From assembly GCF_004379255.2 (NCBI RefSeq), contig NC_056041.1, positions 15,407,559 through 15,471,558 on the forward strand: a stretch of 64,000 bases of DNA, written 5' to 3'. Position 1 is the first letter of the stretch. Each line of letters starts with the position of its first letter. This document shows positions 11,530 to 22,352 of the stretch, in pieces. This DNA comes from Salvia splendens. Lineage: Eukaryota; Streptophyta; Magnoliopsida; Lamiales; Lamiaceae. The position numbers and the translations under genes were made by a program. The notes under the pieces were generated by a model. The model saw nothing but the letters and a program-made list of their open reading frames with translations. It was not told where the DNA came from and did not search any database.

Positions 11530-11980
11530 TGTTACGATCCGAGCTCGTGACTTCCCAATGTTGATCGTAACTTCACTATAATTCCACAATACTCAGCACA
11601 ATTGCGTATACGATTACAAATCGAGCTAAGATGAACTAAAGGAATTGTATTGATCACGATAATGTCCTCGAATACAAAATGAAGGTAAGTAAGAGGATAA
11701 GGCTACAATAGATCCACGATCTAGAGTAGGAAACAACAATGATCAACAAGGTCATCAACAACTACTAAAATGAGCTAAGACGTCCTTTTATACTCCTTCC
11801 GCGTCAAGCATCTTGCGTTGCGTATCATTTGACCACGTCAACTCCACGTCAGCTAATTGCCAGCTGGATAACTAACTCAACCAACTCCATCGCCAGCTGG
11901 ATAACTGCCTACGAACTCCATATTCCCTCGGCATTTCTCGTTGCATGCATCTCTACGCATGAATGATCATGCATGCAACA
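11530..11980 (-). repeat. 3' LTR of the RT-less chromovirus
   Basis: This is a 451-bp copy of the repeat at 15312-15750. It includes an 11-bp stretch (CCACGTCAACT region) not duplicated in the other LTR. It starts with TGTTACGATCC and ends with GCATGCAACA on the plus strand. Confidence 0.93.
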
Positions 11981-11995
11981 ATACCTCCCTCTTAA
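11981..11995 (-). other. Polypurine tract beside the 3' LTR
   Basis: The minus strand reads AAGAGGGAGGTAT directly before the 3' LTR, the expected place and composition for the plus-strand primer of an LTR element. Confidence 0.7.
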
Positions 11996-12342
11996 GATTC
12001 CTTGTCCTCAAGGAACCATGGAAAACGTTCCTTAATGGTGTCGGCAAATTCCCAAGAAGCATCCGCAGGGGACTTACCTTTCCAATGGATCAACCACTTT
12101 GTCGCAGCTTGGTTGTGGCGCTTGACCATTTATCTTTCCAAAATAGCTTGTGGAATTGCATCATTGATATGAGAAATGGTAGGTAGATCGGTTGCTGGCC
12201 CTGTTGGGGGAGCTGCTGGCTTTAAGAGGGATACATGGAACACATCATGAATGGTGGCCGATGTAGGAAGGTTCAACTTGTAAGCAACCTTCCCTATCCT
12301 GTCCACAACTTGATACGGACCAAAGAATTTAGCTTCAAACTT

Positions 12343-15255
12343 CTAGTGGCGTCCTCTGATCGAGCGCTGTCTATAATCTTGCAACCTCAACCAAACCCAA
12401 TCACCAATTTGGAATTCCTTATCACTCCTATGACGATCATCTTGCTTCTTCATCCGATCAGCTGCTTTTAGAATGTTTCGTTTCAGAACAGAGATCATAT
12501 CTTCCCTATCTCGCAGAGCCAAGTCCACAGCTTCGACTTCTGAGTCTCCAGGTAAATAAGGGACGTATAAGGGCGGTGGGAACCCATATAGAGCCTCGAA
12601 TGGTGTCATTTGAATGCTAGAATGGTAAGTAGTGTTGTACCAATATTCGGCTAATCCTAACCAATGAGTCCAAGAATGTGGCTTTTCTCCCATAGCGCAT
12701 CTCAAGTAACATTGGAGGCATCGGTTTACAACCTCAGATTGTCCATCGGTTTCAGGATGATAGGCAGTAGAGTAGAGCAATTCAACCCCCAGTAAGGACA
12801 TCAGTTCCTTCCAGAATGAGCTAACAAAAATAGCACCTCGATCACTCACAATCTTGGCAGGCATTCCATGAAGTTTGAAAACCGAATCCAGAAATACTTC
12901 AGCAACTCTCTTAGCAGTAAATGGATGAGACAGAGCCATAAAATGTGCATATTTACTGAGCCTATCAACCACCACAAATATTGTATCTTTTCCTTGTGAA
13001 TTTGGTAAGGCCTCAATAAAATCCATAGTAATGTCAGAAAAAATAGCAGCCGGCATAGGCAGAGGCTGTAGGAGTCCAGCAGGAGAAGTATTACCAGGCT
13101 TATAACGTTGACAAGTAATACAAACCCTAACAAATTCTCTGATATCTTTTCTCATCTTTGGCCAATAACACAGAGCAGAGATTCTCTTGTAGGTTCCCAA
13201 TACACCAGAGTGACCAGCCATAGCAGATTCATGGAACAAGGATAAGATTTGAGCCTTTAAAAGTAAGTCATTACCAATCACTAGCTTGCCTTTCCTTCTC
13301 AATTCTCCATTTACAAAGCTGAATTTAGGATGAGATGCAGAATCCTGTTGTTTTGCTTGTAGTATAAGCTGAATTTGTGGATCACTCTCCCAAGATTCCT
13401 TAATTTTTGCAATGAGTTCCAGAGGAATCATAAAGGAAGTTAGAGCAAATATCACGGTTTCAGGCACCCTTGATAAGGCATCAGCTGCTGTGTTCTCACT
13501 GCCTTTTTTGTACCTGATCTCATAGTCGAATTGCATAAGCTTAGTCATCCAAGCTTGTTGAGTAGGAGTGGTTAATTTCTGCTCTATTAGATATTTCAGA
13601 CTTTGATGATCAGTCAAGATGATAAATTTCTTACATTGCAAATAATGGTACCACTTCTTAACTGCCATCAATATAGCTAACAACTCTTTTTCATAAACTG
13701 AAAGAACCTGATGTCTTGGTGATAAAGCTCTACTGATGAAAGCTATGGGGTGCCTCTCCTGCATCAGCACAGCTCCTATTCCTACTCCAGAAGCATCTGT
13801 TTCAATCACAAATTCTTTAGAAAAATCAGGTGATCTCACCCAGACTTCAAACTGCATACTCAATTTATTAAAGTTCCATGTGATCTCACCCAATGTAGAT
13901 AACCATTCTCCACCCAATATTAAATCATAAGTCTCCAGAGGAATCAAATAAACATCTGCATGGAATCGAGACCCTTGCATTTCCCATTCTAGCTTATCAC
14001 ATTTCTGATTACACTGCAATAGTTGGCCATTAGCCACCTCCACAGCCTTGGAATTAACAGTAGTAAGCTGACATTTAATCTTTTTAGCCACTTTAGTACT
14101 CAAAAAATTATGAGTGCTCCCTGTGTCAATCAGTATTTTCAAAATTTTCTTATGACAAACACCCCGAATCCTCATCACCTGAGGTCCATCTTTTCCCCAA
14201 ACCGCATCTAAAGACAGTTGGAGGTCAAGCTGCTCTTCTGTTTCTGTGTCATCCTCATTAATTTCGTGCTCCTCATAGCTTGCTACTCCCTCAAGCTCTA
14301 TTAATTGTATAACATAAGACTTTCTTTTAGAGCATTGATGATTTGGAGTGAATTTCTCAGTGCACCAAAAACACTCCTTCTTAGCTCTCTTTTCATCTAA
14401 TTCTTTAGGTGATAGATTTGTACTAGCTCGCACACCTCCTAGGCGATTAGGTTCCTTAATTCCCCCATTCCAAGTATTAGTATTCACCACAGGTTTACTA
14501 GTAGATGTTACTGCCATAGATTTACTATTCGAATAATAGCTGCTATTAGGATAAGCATTACTCTGCATTCCTTTAGGTTTAAGTCCCAGAGCCTTCACCG
14601 TTAAGTCTTGCAATTTAGCTAGTGAGTAAGCTTCAGCCAAACTCTTAGGTCTAAACATCCTTACTGGCATTTGCAGTTCATCAATGAGTCCAGATAAGAA
14701 GAAACTAAGTGCTTGATCCTCTCTAATACCAGCTCTAGGATATAGCTCATCAAAAGTATCCATGTATGAGTGCAGCGTGCCTTTTTGTTTGAGATTCCTC
14801 AGATCTGCAAGCGGATCCTCAAAGGCATGAGCTCCAAAGCGAGCTGCTACGCACGAGATGTAATATCTCCAATCAATAGACGCCTCATCTCCATGTAGAG
14901 TAAAAAATCCTCTATGCCATTGGAGAGCTTTTCCTTCCATATGAATTGCTGCTACCTTTACTTTCTCCGCCTCCGGTACCCTTGCTACTTGAAAAAAATA
15001 TTCAGCTCTCATCATCCAACCTTCAAATCCTTCACCATCAAATTTAGGAAACTCATATCGAGTAGATCTTCCCCAATCTGATTTTCCTTCGCTACTTCCT
15101 TCACCATTATCCATTGCTGCGCTGTTTTTCTGATTCTGCAAATTAATCACAGCAATTGCTTGCCTCAATTCCAAAATTTGGATTTCCTGCTCTTGTATGA
15201 CTTGATCACGCTCACTTAACTTCTGATCCATCAAATCCGCCATTTTCTTCTCCAT
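12343..15255 (-). CDS. Gag-protease-RNase H-integrase polyprotein with the RT core deleted
   Basis: One open frame of 970 codons starts at the ATG at 15255. In order it holds an N-terminal coiled segment, a retrotransposon gag domain, a zinc-knuckle-like CFWC-x7-H-x-C segment (near residue 300) and an aspartic protease with IDTGST. It then passes directly to RNase H (ETDASGVGIGAVL, TDHQSLKYL), an HHCC integrase head and the integrase core (SDRGAIF, and a TDGQSE stretch with the catalytic Glu). No YVDD/FLDD-type RT segment lies between protease and RNase H, so a frame-preserving deletion removed it. A stop at 12343 and another near 12153 precede the last ~115 codons, which look like an integrase tail plus chromodomain (ASWE motif, ending near 11994). 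The element would need RT supplied in trans. Confidence 0.88.
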   Translation of the reverse strand: MEKKMADLMDQKLSERDQVIQEQEIQILELRQAIAVINLQNQKNSAAMDNGEGSSEGKSDWGRSTRYEFPKFDGEGFEGWMMRAEYFFQVARVPEAEKVKVAAIHMEGKALQWHRGFFTLHGDEASIDWRYYISCVAARFGAHAFEDPLADLRNLKQKGTLHSYMDTFDELYPRAGIREDQALSFFLSGLIDELQMPVRMFRPKSLAEAYSLAKLQDLTVKALGLKPKGMQSNAYPNSSYYSNSKSMAVTSTSKPVVNTNTWNGGIKEPNRLGGVRASTNLSPKELDEKRAKKECFWCTEKFTPNHQCSKRKSYVIQLIELEGVASYEEHEINEDDTETEEQLDLQLSLDAVWGKDGPQVMRIRGVCHKKILKILIDTGSTHNFLSTKVAKKIKCQLTTVNSKAVEVANGQLLQCNQKCDKLEWEMQGSRFHADVYLIPLETYDLILGGEWLSTLGEITWNFNKLSMQFEVWVRSPDFSKEFVIETDASGVGIGAVLMQERHPIAFISRALSPRHQVLSVYEKELLAILMAVKKWYHYLQCKKFIILTDHQSLKYLIEQKLTTPTQQAWMTKLMQFDYEIRYKKGSENTAADALSRVPETVIFALTSFMIPLELIAKIKESWESDPQIQLILQAKQQDSASHPKFSFVNGELRRKGKLVIGNDLLLKAQILSLFHESAMAGHSGVLGTYKRISALCYWPKMRKDIREFVRVCITCQRYKPGNTSPAGLLQPLPMPAAIFSDITMDFIEALPNSQGKDTIFVVVDRLSKYAHFMALSHPFTAKRVAEVFLDSVFKLHGMPAKIVSDRGAIFVSSFWKELMSLLGVELLYSTAYHPETDGQSEVVNRCLQCYLRCAMGEKPHSWTHWLGLAEYWYNTTYHSSIQMTPFEALYGFPPPLYVPYLPGDSEVEAVDLALRDREDMISVLKRNILKAADRMKKQDDRHRSDKEFQIGDWVWLRLQDYRQRSIRGRH

Positions 15256-15297
15256 TTCAGCGCCTCGCGTCACCGTTCCAGTTTCCGGAGATCGACT

Positions 15298-15309
15298 GCT
15301 CTGATACCA
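15298..15309 (-). promoter_or_regulatory. Primer-binding site (initiator-Met tRNA type)
   Basis: The minus strand reads TGGTATCAGAGC two bases after the 5' LTR. This is the standard initiator-methionine primer site of plant LTR elements. Confidence 0.9.
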
Positions 15310-15311
15310 CT

Positions 15312-15750
15312 TGTTACGATCCGAGCTCGTGACTTCCCAATGTTGATCGTAACTTCACTATAATTCCACAATACTCAGCACAATTGCGTATACGATTACA
15401 AATCGAGCTAAGATGAACTAAAGGAATTGTATTGATCACGATAATGTCCTCGAATACAAATGAAGGTAAGTAAGAGGATAAGGCTACAATAGATCCACGA
15501 TCTAGAGTAGGAAACAACAATGATCAATAAGTTCATCAACAACTACTAAAATGAGCTAAGACGTACTTTTATACTCCTTCCGCGTCAAGCATCTTGCGTT
15601 GCGTATCATTTGACCACGTCAGCTAATTGCCAGCTGGATAACTAACTCAACCAACTCCATCGCCAGCTGGATAACTGCCTACGAACTCCATATTCCCTCG
15701 GCATTTCTCGTTGCATGCATCTCTACGCATGAATGATCATGCATGCAACA
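15312..15750 (-). repeat. 5' LTR of the RT-less chromovirus
   Basis: This 439-bp partner of 11530-11980 is the 5' LTR, because the polyprotein and primer-binding site read on the minus strand and lie immediately downstream of it. Confidence 0.93.
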
Positions 15751-15870
15751 ATATCATCCCTCTTCTACTACCGTCTCTTCCAACTTTCGTTAGGGAGTTC
15801 AAGCTTCCCAAGCTTCAGTTTTCGTTGTGAATCAAGGTAATAACTTCACATTCCAATTACTATTTCATTC
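15751..15870 (+). other. Host 5' UTR-like fragment separated by two transposons
   Basis: The CT-rich sequence continues the character of 11380-11529 across the chromovirus insertion. It contains a possible splice donor (AAG/GTAATA near 15838) and is then cut again by the hAT element at 15879. No coding start could be assigned. Confidence 0.3.
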
Positions 15871-15878
15871 CCTATACC

Positions 15879-16790
15879 CAATCGACCGGTTCGACCGAAC
15901 CGCGAACCGGTAGGCAGTCCGGTCCGATTCACTCCTGGAAACCGCCAACATGTTAAACCGCTGTTGACCGGTGAAATCGGCCGGTCAAACCGTGAACCGA
16001 AAACTGATTTTTTACTTTATAAAATATTTTTTTAAAATTTATTGTTGGCTAGAGTTGAACCACCTCTTCTTTATACAACAACACTTTTATCACTCCACCA
16101 TATAATCATTTTGAATTAATATGAACATTAATTATTCTTATACACTAAAAATGATATTTTTATCCACATAAATAATAATTGATTTTAATTTTATATTCTT
16201 TTAAGAAATTGTTTATTATAATATATTTTTTATTATACTTTAATAATCACTAGATTTTTACAGTTTGTAATTACACATAAATTTAATATGTTTTATATGT
16301 AAATATAATTTATTATTACTTAATATTAATATATTTCTTGTACAATATATTAAATTTATATACACTAACCATTGATATTAATATTTTTACATAAAATAAC
16401 TAATCATTCATGTTTAATTATTGCTTAATATAATATTATTTCGTCAATACACTTTTTTTAGTTACAATGAAATTTATGTATTTATATATAAAATATTAGT
16501 TTTTTTCTACAATAACTAATGAATCATATATTTAATTTTATTTACCAACAAAAATATTTATGAAATTTAGTCATTTACTATTAAATTTTAATATTTATAT
16601 TACAACTAAAATATATGGCTAATATTTTTGATATATTATTAATTATATGTAAATTTAATATACTTTGTATATTCTATACTTAATTATATGTATTTGCAAC
16701 AGTAAAACGGTTCGACCAGTGATTAAACCGGTTGAACCGTGAACCAGTAGCTTCGCCGGTTCGCTGACTGGTCCGGTTTTTAAAACATTG
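15879..16790. mobile_element. hAT-type non-autonomous element (MITE)
   Basis: An exact 8-bp duplication CCTATACC lies at 15871-15878 and 16791-16798, the hAT target-site length. The right end read inward is CAATGTTTTAAAAACCGGAC, typical of a common plant hAT MITE group. The left end begins CAATCGACCGGTTCGACC and looks shortened. Both ends are rich in ACCGGTT/GAACCG repeats, and the interior is very AT-rich with no coding frame. Confidence 0.82.
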
Positions 16791-16798
16791 CCTATACC

Positions 16799-17397
16799 TA
16801 AAATGAAGGGCTAAATTTGGGGGAATTTCACCATAGGTTGAAGAAGGAGAAGGGCAGGGCATACCTTTTTTCTAAATTGATGAGTTTGTTATATTTTCTT
16901 GATTTGATTTTGGAACTGGTTAATTTTGACAAATACTATTGCTGCTACCTTAGTTTATTTAAAAGAAATATAGACTTACTTATAAAAAGTTATATACTTA
17001 TATGTATTAGAATTTGGAGGTAATCAATTTTATGATATGAAAATACAAATGGTTGTCTTAATTTTAATTTTAGGTTTCAACTCGATTTTTTATGGTAAAT
17101 AATGTATTTTTGTGCGGTTACTTTTGTCTCATGACAATTTAAAATATAATTATAAACAAATGTAGTCATAAAAGTCAAACGATCTTATTTAGTTATCTTC
17201 CATAACAAACACTGACCCATGTTAAATTATTTATACAAAATTAAATAATAGTATATCATTTTTATCAAAATTAAATTATCTATAAATAATAGTATATCAT
17301 TTTTATCGAAATTAAATTATCTATACAAAATTAAATAACATATCATACTTATTATCCAACATAATTAATCTCAACTAGAGTACAAAGCTGAGGCCTT
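16799..17397. other. AT-rich host DNA, no gene seen
   Basis: This stretch between the hAT element and the Harbinger element holds short AT-rich repeats around 17225-17345 (an ATTAAATTATCTATA-type unit in at least three diverged copies). No supported gene was found. Confidence 0.4.
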
Positions 17398-17400
17398 AGC

Positions 17401-18964
17401 ATCCACAACCGTGCTCTTGCCAGCGGCACGGTTGTGGGCCCGACCCCACTTTTTCTGCCTGCTCTCTGGCAAGAGCACAACACCCACAGCTATGCTCTTC
17501 CGCAAGGACGAGCACAATTAGTTTAAAATTCAATTAAACAATAACATTTCAATAATACTAAAATTCATTAAAAAAACCTAAATAATATTACAAATGACAA
17601 ATAAAATAAAAACGACATAATTAAAATCCTAAAAAATTAAAAATTATATAATTAAAATACTAAAAATTAAAAAAAACCACTACGCGTTGCCGAATTTCGC
17701 CCACATGTGTTTGATTAGGTCTTCTTGTAGTTGATTGTGGATTCGGGTATCGCGCATTGTGTGCCTTGTCTCGATTCTTTGGCCGACCGTCGTATGCTCG
17801 CCTCGGCGTGGGGGAGACCTCGCTGTTGAGCTTCCGGCTTCGTCCTCGTCGTAGAAGCTAGCCGCCCTCGGCCCTTCGTCGGCTATAATCATGTTGTGTA
17901 AGATAATACACGTGAACATGATGTCAGCGATATTATTCACGTACCATAGCCGAGCCGGGGACTTCACAATGTTGAATCGGGCTTGAAGGACCCCGAAAGC
18001 TCTTTCGACATCTTTCCGTGCGGAGTCTTGACGCTGCGCAAAAAGAACCCGTCTCGGGTCGTGCGGGTTGTTGAACGTCTTCACGAAAGTCGACCACCTT
18101 GGGTAGATACCATCGGCGAGATAGTAACCCATGTGGTAGCTATTTCCGTTGATGGTGAAGTCGATCGCCGGTGCTACACCATTCATCACATCACTGAAGA
18201 GTGGTGAAGATTATAGTACATTCAAGTCGTTGTTGGATCCAGCAACGCCGAAATATGCATGCCAAATCCATAAGCGGTAGTCGGCGACCGCCTCAAGGAT
18301 AAGCATTGGGCAGTCGCCTTTGTGACCGCTCAAGTGTTGCCCCCTCCAAGCAGTCGGGCAATTCTTCCACCTCCAATGCATGCAGTCAATGCTGCCAAGC
18401 ATTCCGGGAAAGCCATGGACTGATTCGTGAAGACGAAGCAACCGTTGGCAATCATCGGTGGTGGGTGCCCGGGAAAGCTGAACGAACGCCCTCGCAAAAA
18501 TTCTTTAGACAAAGGCACGATGTTGTTCGTAGTATTCTTGTTCTTCGCGTTCCGCTTCCGCCATAGTATGGGTGAAATCCATTTGAGGTTTTGAATGAGG
18601 GATGAATGTGTTGATAGTTTGTATGAGAATTAAGAATGAGAGATGAATTGATGTGATAAATGGATGATAAATGTGTGTATTTATAGATGATTTTGGGGGG
18701 AAAAAAAAATAAAAAAAATTCAGAAAAAACGGGAAAAAACGGCCATATTTTTGGGATTTGGAAATTTTTTTTAATCATTTTATATAATTTTAAAACGATT
18801 TTTAAAATAAAAAAATAATTCAAAGGCAATGGCTATGCCGTTGCCCAATCATAAGTTGCCACGTCGCCTGCTCGCTGGCACGGCGCGAGCGCAGCGGCGG
18901 CGGTCCTCGTCCTCGCCTCTGGCACGGATGGCGGCCTTCACTCCCACCACCGTTGTGGATGCTC
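17401..18964 (-). mobile_element. PIF/Harbinger element with decayed transposase
   Basis: The terminal inverted repeats are GCATCCACAACCGTG on the left and, read inward from the right, GAGCATCCACAACGGTG. They are flanked by TTA (17398-17400) and TAA (18965-18967), so the target duplication is imperfect. The body carries a minus-strand Harbinger-family transposase remnant and a TATA-like leader near 18670. Confidence 0.83.
17680..18490 (-). pseudogene. Harbinger transposase (DDE_Tnp_4-like), broken
   Basis: The frame reads from an RAFVQLSRAP-like segment through a helix to GMLGSIDCMHW (first catalytic Asp), then the GHKGDCP and SNNDLNVL blocks. A single in-frame TAA at 18211-18213 follows, then the frame runs on through SPLFSDVMNG and YYLADGIYPRW, then the ARKDVERAFGVLQARF block with the acidic catalytic region, to the stop at 17680. 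The N-terminal half is missing or scrambled, with a stop near 18508. The partner MYB-like protein of Harbinger elements is absent. Confidence 0.82.
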
Positions 18965-19340
18965 TAATATTTTAGAAGAATAATACTATTGGAAATTAGT
19001 TATATAGTGAGATGTCGCATTCAATGCTAAATTAAATATATTTTGAATGTTCAGCTCTGCAGTTTCAATTTGCATTCAACTTTCGAATTCAATACTCTGT
19101 TGCAATCGCAAATCAGTATTTTCCCTTCTCTTCGCCAAATACGTCCACATTCAAGCCCCAATTTCCCCCCTTTCTCATTCTTCAAGGTATCCAATTTCTT
19201 CATCCTGCTTCTAATATTTCACAATCTGACAATCCTGTTGGAGAACACAAGAAATGCCGCTTCTCTCTCTTTATGTTTGCCCAACTTTTATATGCTGTAT
19301 TTTTCTTCTTCTGGATAATGCTAGTTCGATATATCTTCGA

Positions 19341-19553
19341 AAAATCAGGAGAAATTGAGCAAAAGCTTCAATTTTTGTTTCTTATATGTAGATCTTTGTT
19401 GGCGTTTGATTTGCAACTAACTTAATCTTATTCTATCACAAAATCAGGAGAAATTGAGCAAAGGCTTCAACTTTTATTTTGTTATATGTAGATCTTGGTT
19501 GGCGTTTGATTTGCGACTGATTTGCGACTAACTTAATATTCTTTTATCACAAA
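19341..19553. repeat. Tandem duplication of about 99 bp upstream of the APS kinase start
   Basis: The block starting AAAATCAGGAGAAATTGAGC at 19341 repeats from 19440 with several substitutions and a short internal duplication (TTTGCGACT). It lies in the probable leader intron. Confidence 0.85.
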
Positions 19554-19804
19554 TTTAGTTTTTTGGCCGTGTACGATTGATTAATGCTGTTACCAACATA
19601 AAGAATAGTGTATTGGAATCATTGTCGAGGTCTTTCTCAGTCATTAGCATAATGTCTCTATCAAACAGATGAAATTTAGGATCTTAAATTCAGCCTTTAT
19701 AGCTGATATATTGATTTATTGTTCTGATCCTTTCTTCAACATTCTGTCGTTAAAGGAATCCTATTATCCATCTATCTTAACAGGATAAAGGAGTATTTTC
19801 CCTA

Positions 19805-21469
<1,665 letters not shown>

Positions 21470-21796
21470 CCATAAGAAATGTTTCATGATATGCTGATTA
21501 TTGATGTTTAGATTAGATGATAATTATGATATTATAAATTGATTGCTCTGTTTCTTCGTTTTTCTTGGTCCTTCTTTTGAACATTACTAGTCCAACAATT
21601 TGTGTTGTATTGTATTTTTTATGAATATAAATATATAAAATGTGGCATGAATATCTTGGATATTTTGATTGAAAATTGCAACAAGGTGGTCCCAGTAAAT
21701 AAAGGAGTATTTTCCTGGTGGATGGTGCATTAATTTCGGAATGTTGCTTCATACAAAATGCCAAAGTTGAGATACTTGGATAAGCATTGACCAGCT

Positions 21797-22012
21797 ATGG
21801 TGTTGAACACCGCACTGGTGGTGGGGGCGGCGGAGCTGTCGGCCGAGGTGTGTCAATGCTTAGCCTGCTTCCCGCAGCGGCTGAGCGGTGGTGATGTCCT
21901 CCGCCTCCTTTTCTGGTGCCCCTTTGGCCAGCTCCGCCGCATCGCTGCCTTGTTCTGCTTTCCCCCGCCCCACCACCGAGACGACGATGACAGCGACGAC
22001 TTTCTTTATTGA
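21797..22012 (+). CDS. Possible small GC-rich gene, 71 residues, not recognised
   Basis: A short frame in an otherwise AT-rich spacer has sharply higher GC content and codon-like composition. The protein has a hydrophobic N-terminal half, an aromatic/Arg segment (LLFWCPFGQLRRI) followed by Pro residues, and an acidic Asp-rich tail. A TATA-like run lies near 21630. No family could be named. It could also be a fragment of a larger gene. Confidence 0.35.
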   Translation: MVLNTALVVGAAELSAEVCQCLACFPQRLSGGDVLRLLFWCPFGQLRRIAALFCFPPPHHRDDDDSDDFLY

Positions 22013-22352
22013 TTCTTGATGAAGGCATCTCAGATATGTTGGGATTGCTGTAGTGTAGGCTGTAGCTTAAGCTCCTTCATTTTCTCTTTTACTATCTTTT
22101 TGTTTGGTGTTGAAGTTTCAAGTCTTGACCTCTGTGTTTAAGGCATGTGTCCAATGAAAATGAGAAGAATCATGAAATGCATTCTTTTTTTAAAAATATT
22201 TTGTTTACTTTCACAGAGACTAGTACTTCTATTTATTTTTATTTTTATCAATATACAGTAAATTAGATGAGTAGTTAAATAATTTTATATTACGAGAGTT
22301 TATAATGAAAGGCGTAGCATTTTGAGGGAAGGAAGACACGAGAAAGAAGAAG

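Larger units (their letters stand above)
11530..15750 (-). mobile_element. Recent Ty3/gypsy chromovirus-type retrotransposon lacking reverse transcriptase
   Basis: Long terminal repeats at 11530-11980 and 15312-15750 both run from TG to CA. They differ by about three substitutions, one single-base indel and one 11-bp indel, so the insertion is young. Flanks ATCTC (11525-11529) and ATATC (15751-15755) are a 5-bp target duplication with one mismatch. The primer-binding site TGGTATCAGAGC (15298-15309) matches initiator-Met tRNA, and a purine tract (11981-11995) abuts the 3' LTR. The single minus-strand frame encodes gag, protease, RNase H and integrase but no RT core. The C-terminal part resembles a chromodomain but lies beyond stop codons. 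Confidence 0.9.

Noticed and set aside
16817..17023. Plus-strand frame of 68 codons after the hAT element
   Set aside because: AT-rich, low-complexity composition with no recognisable domain.
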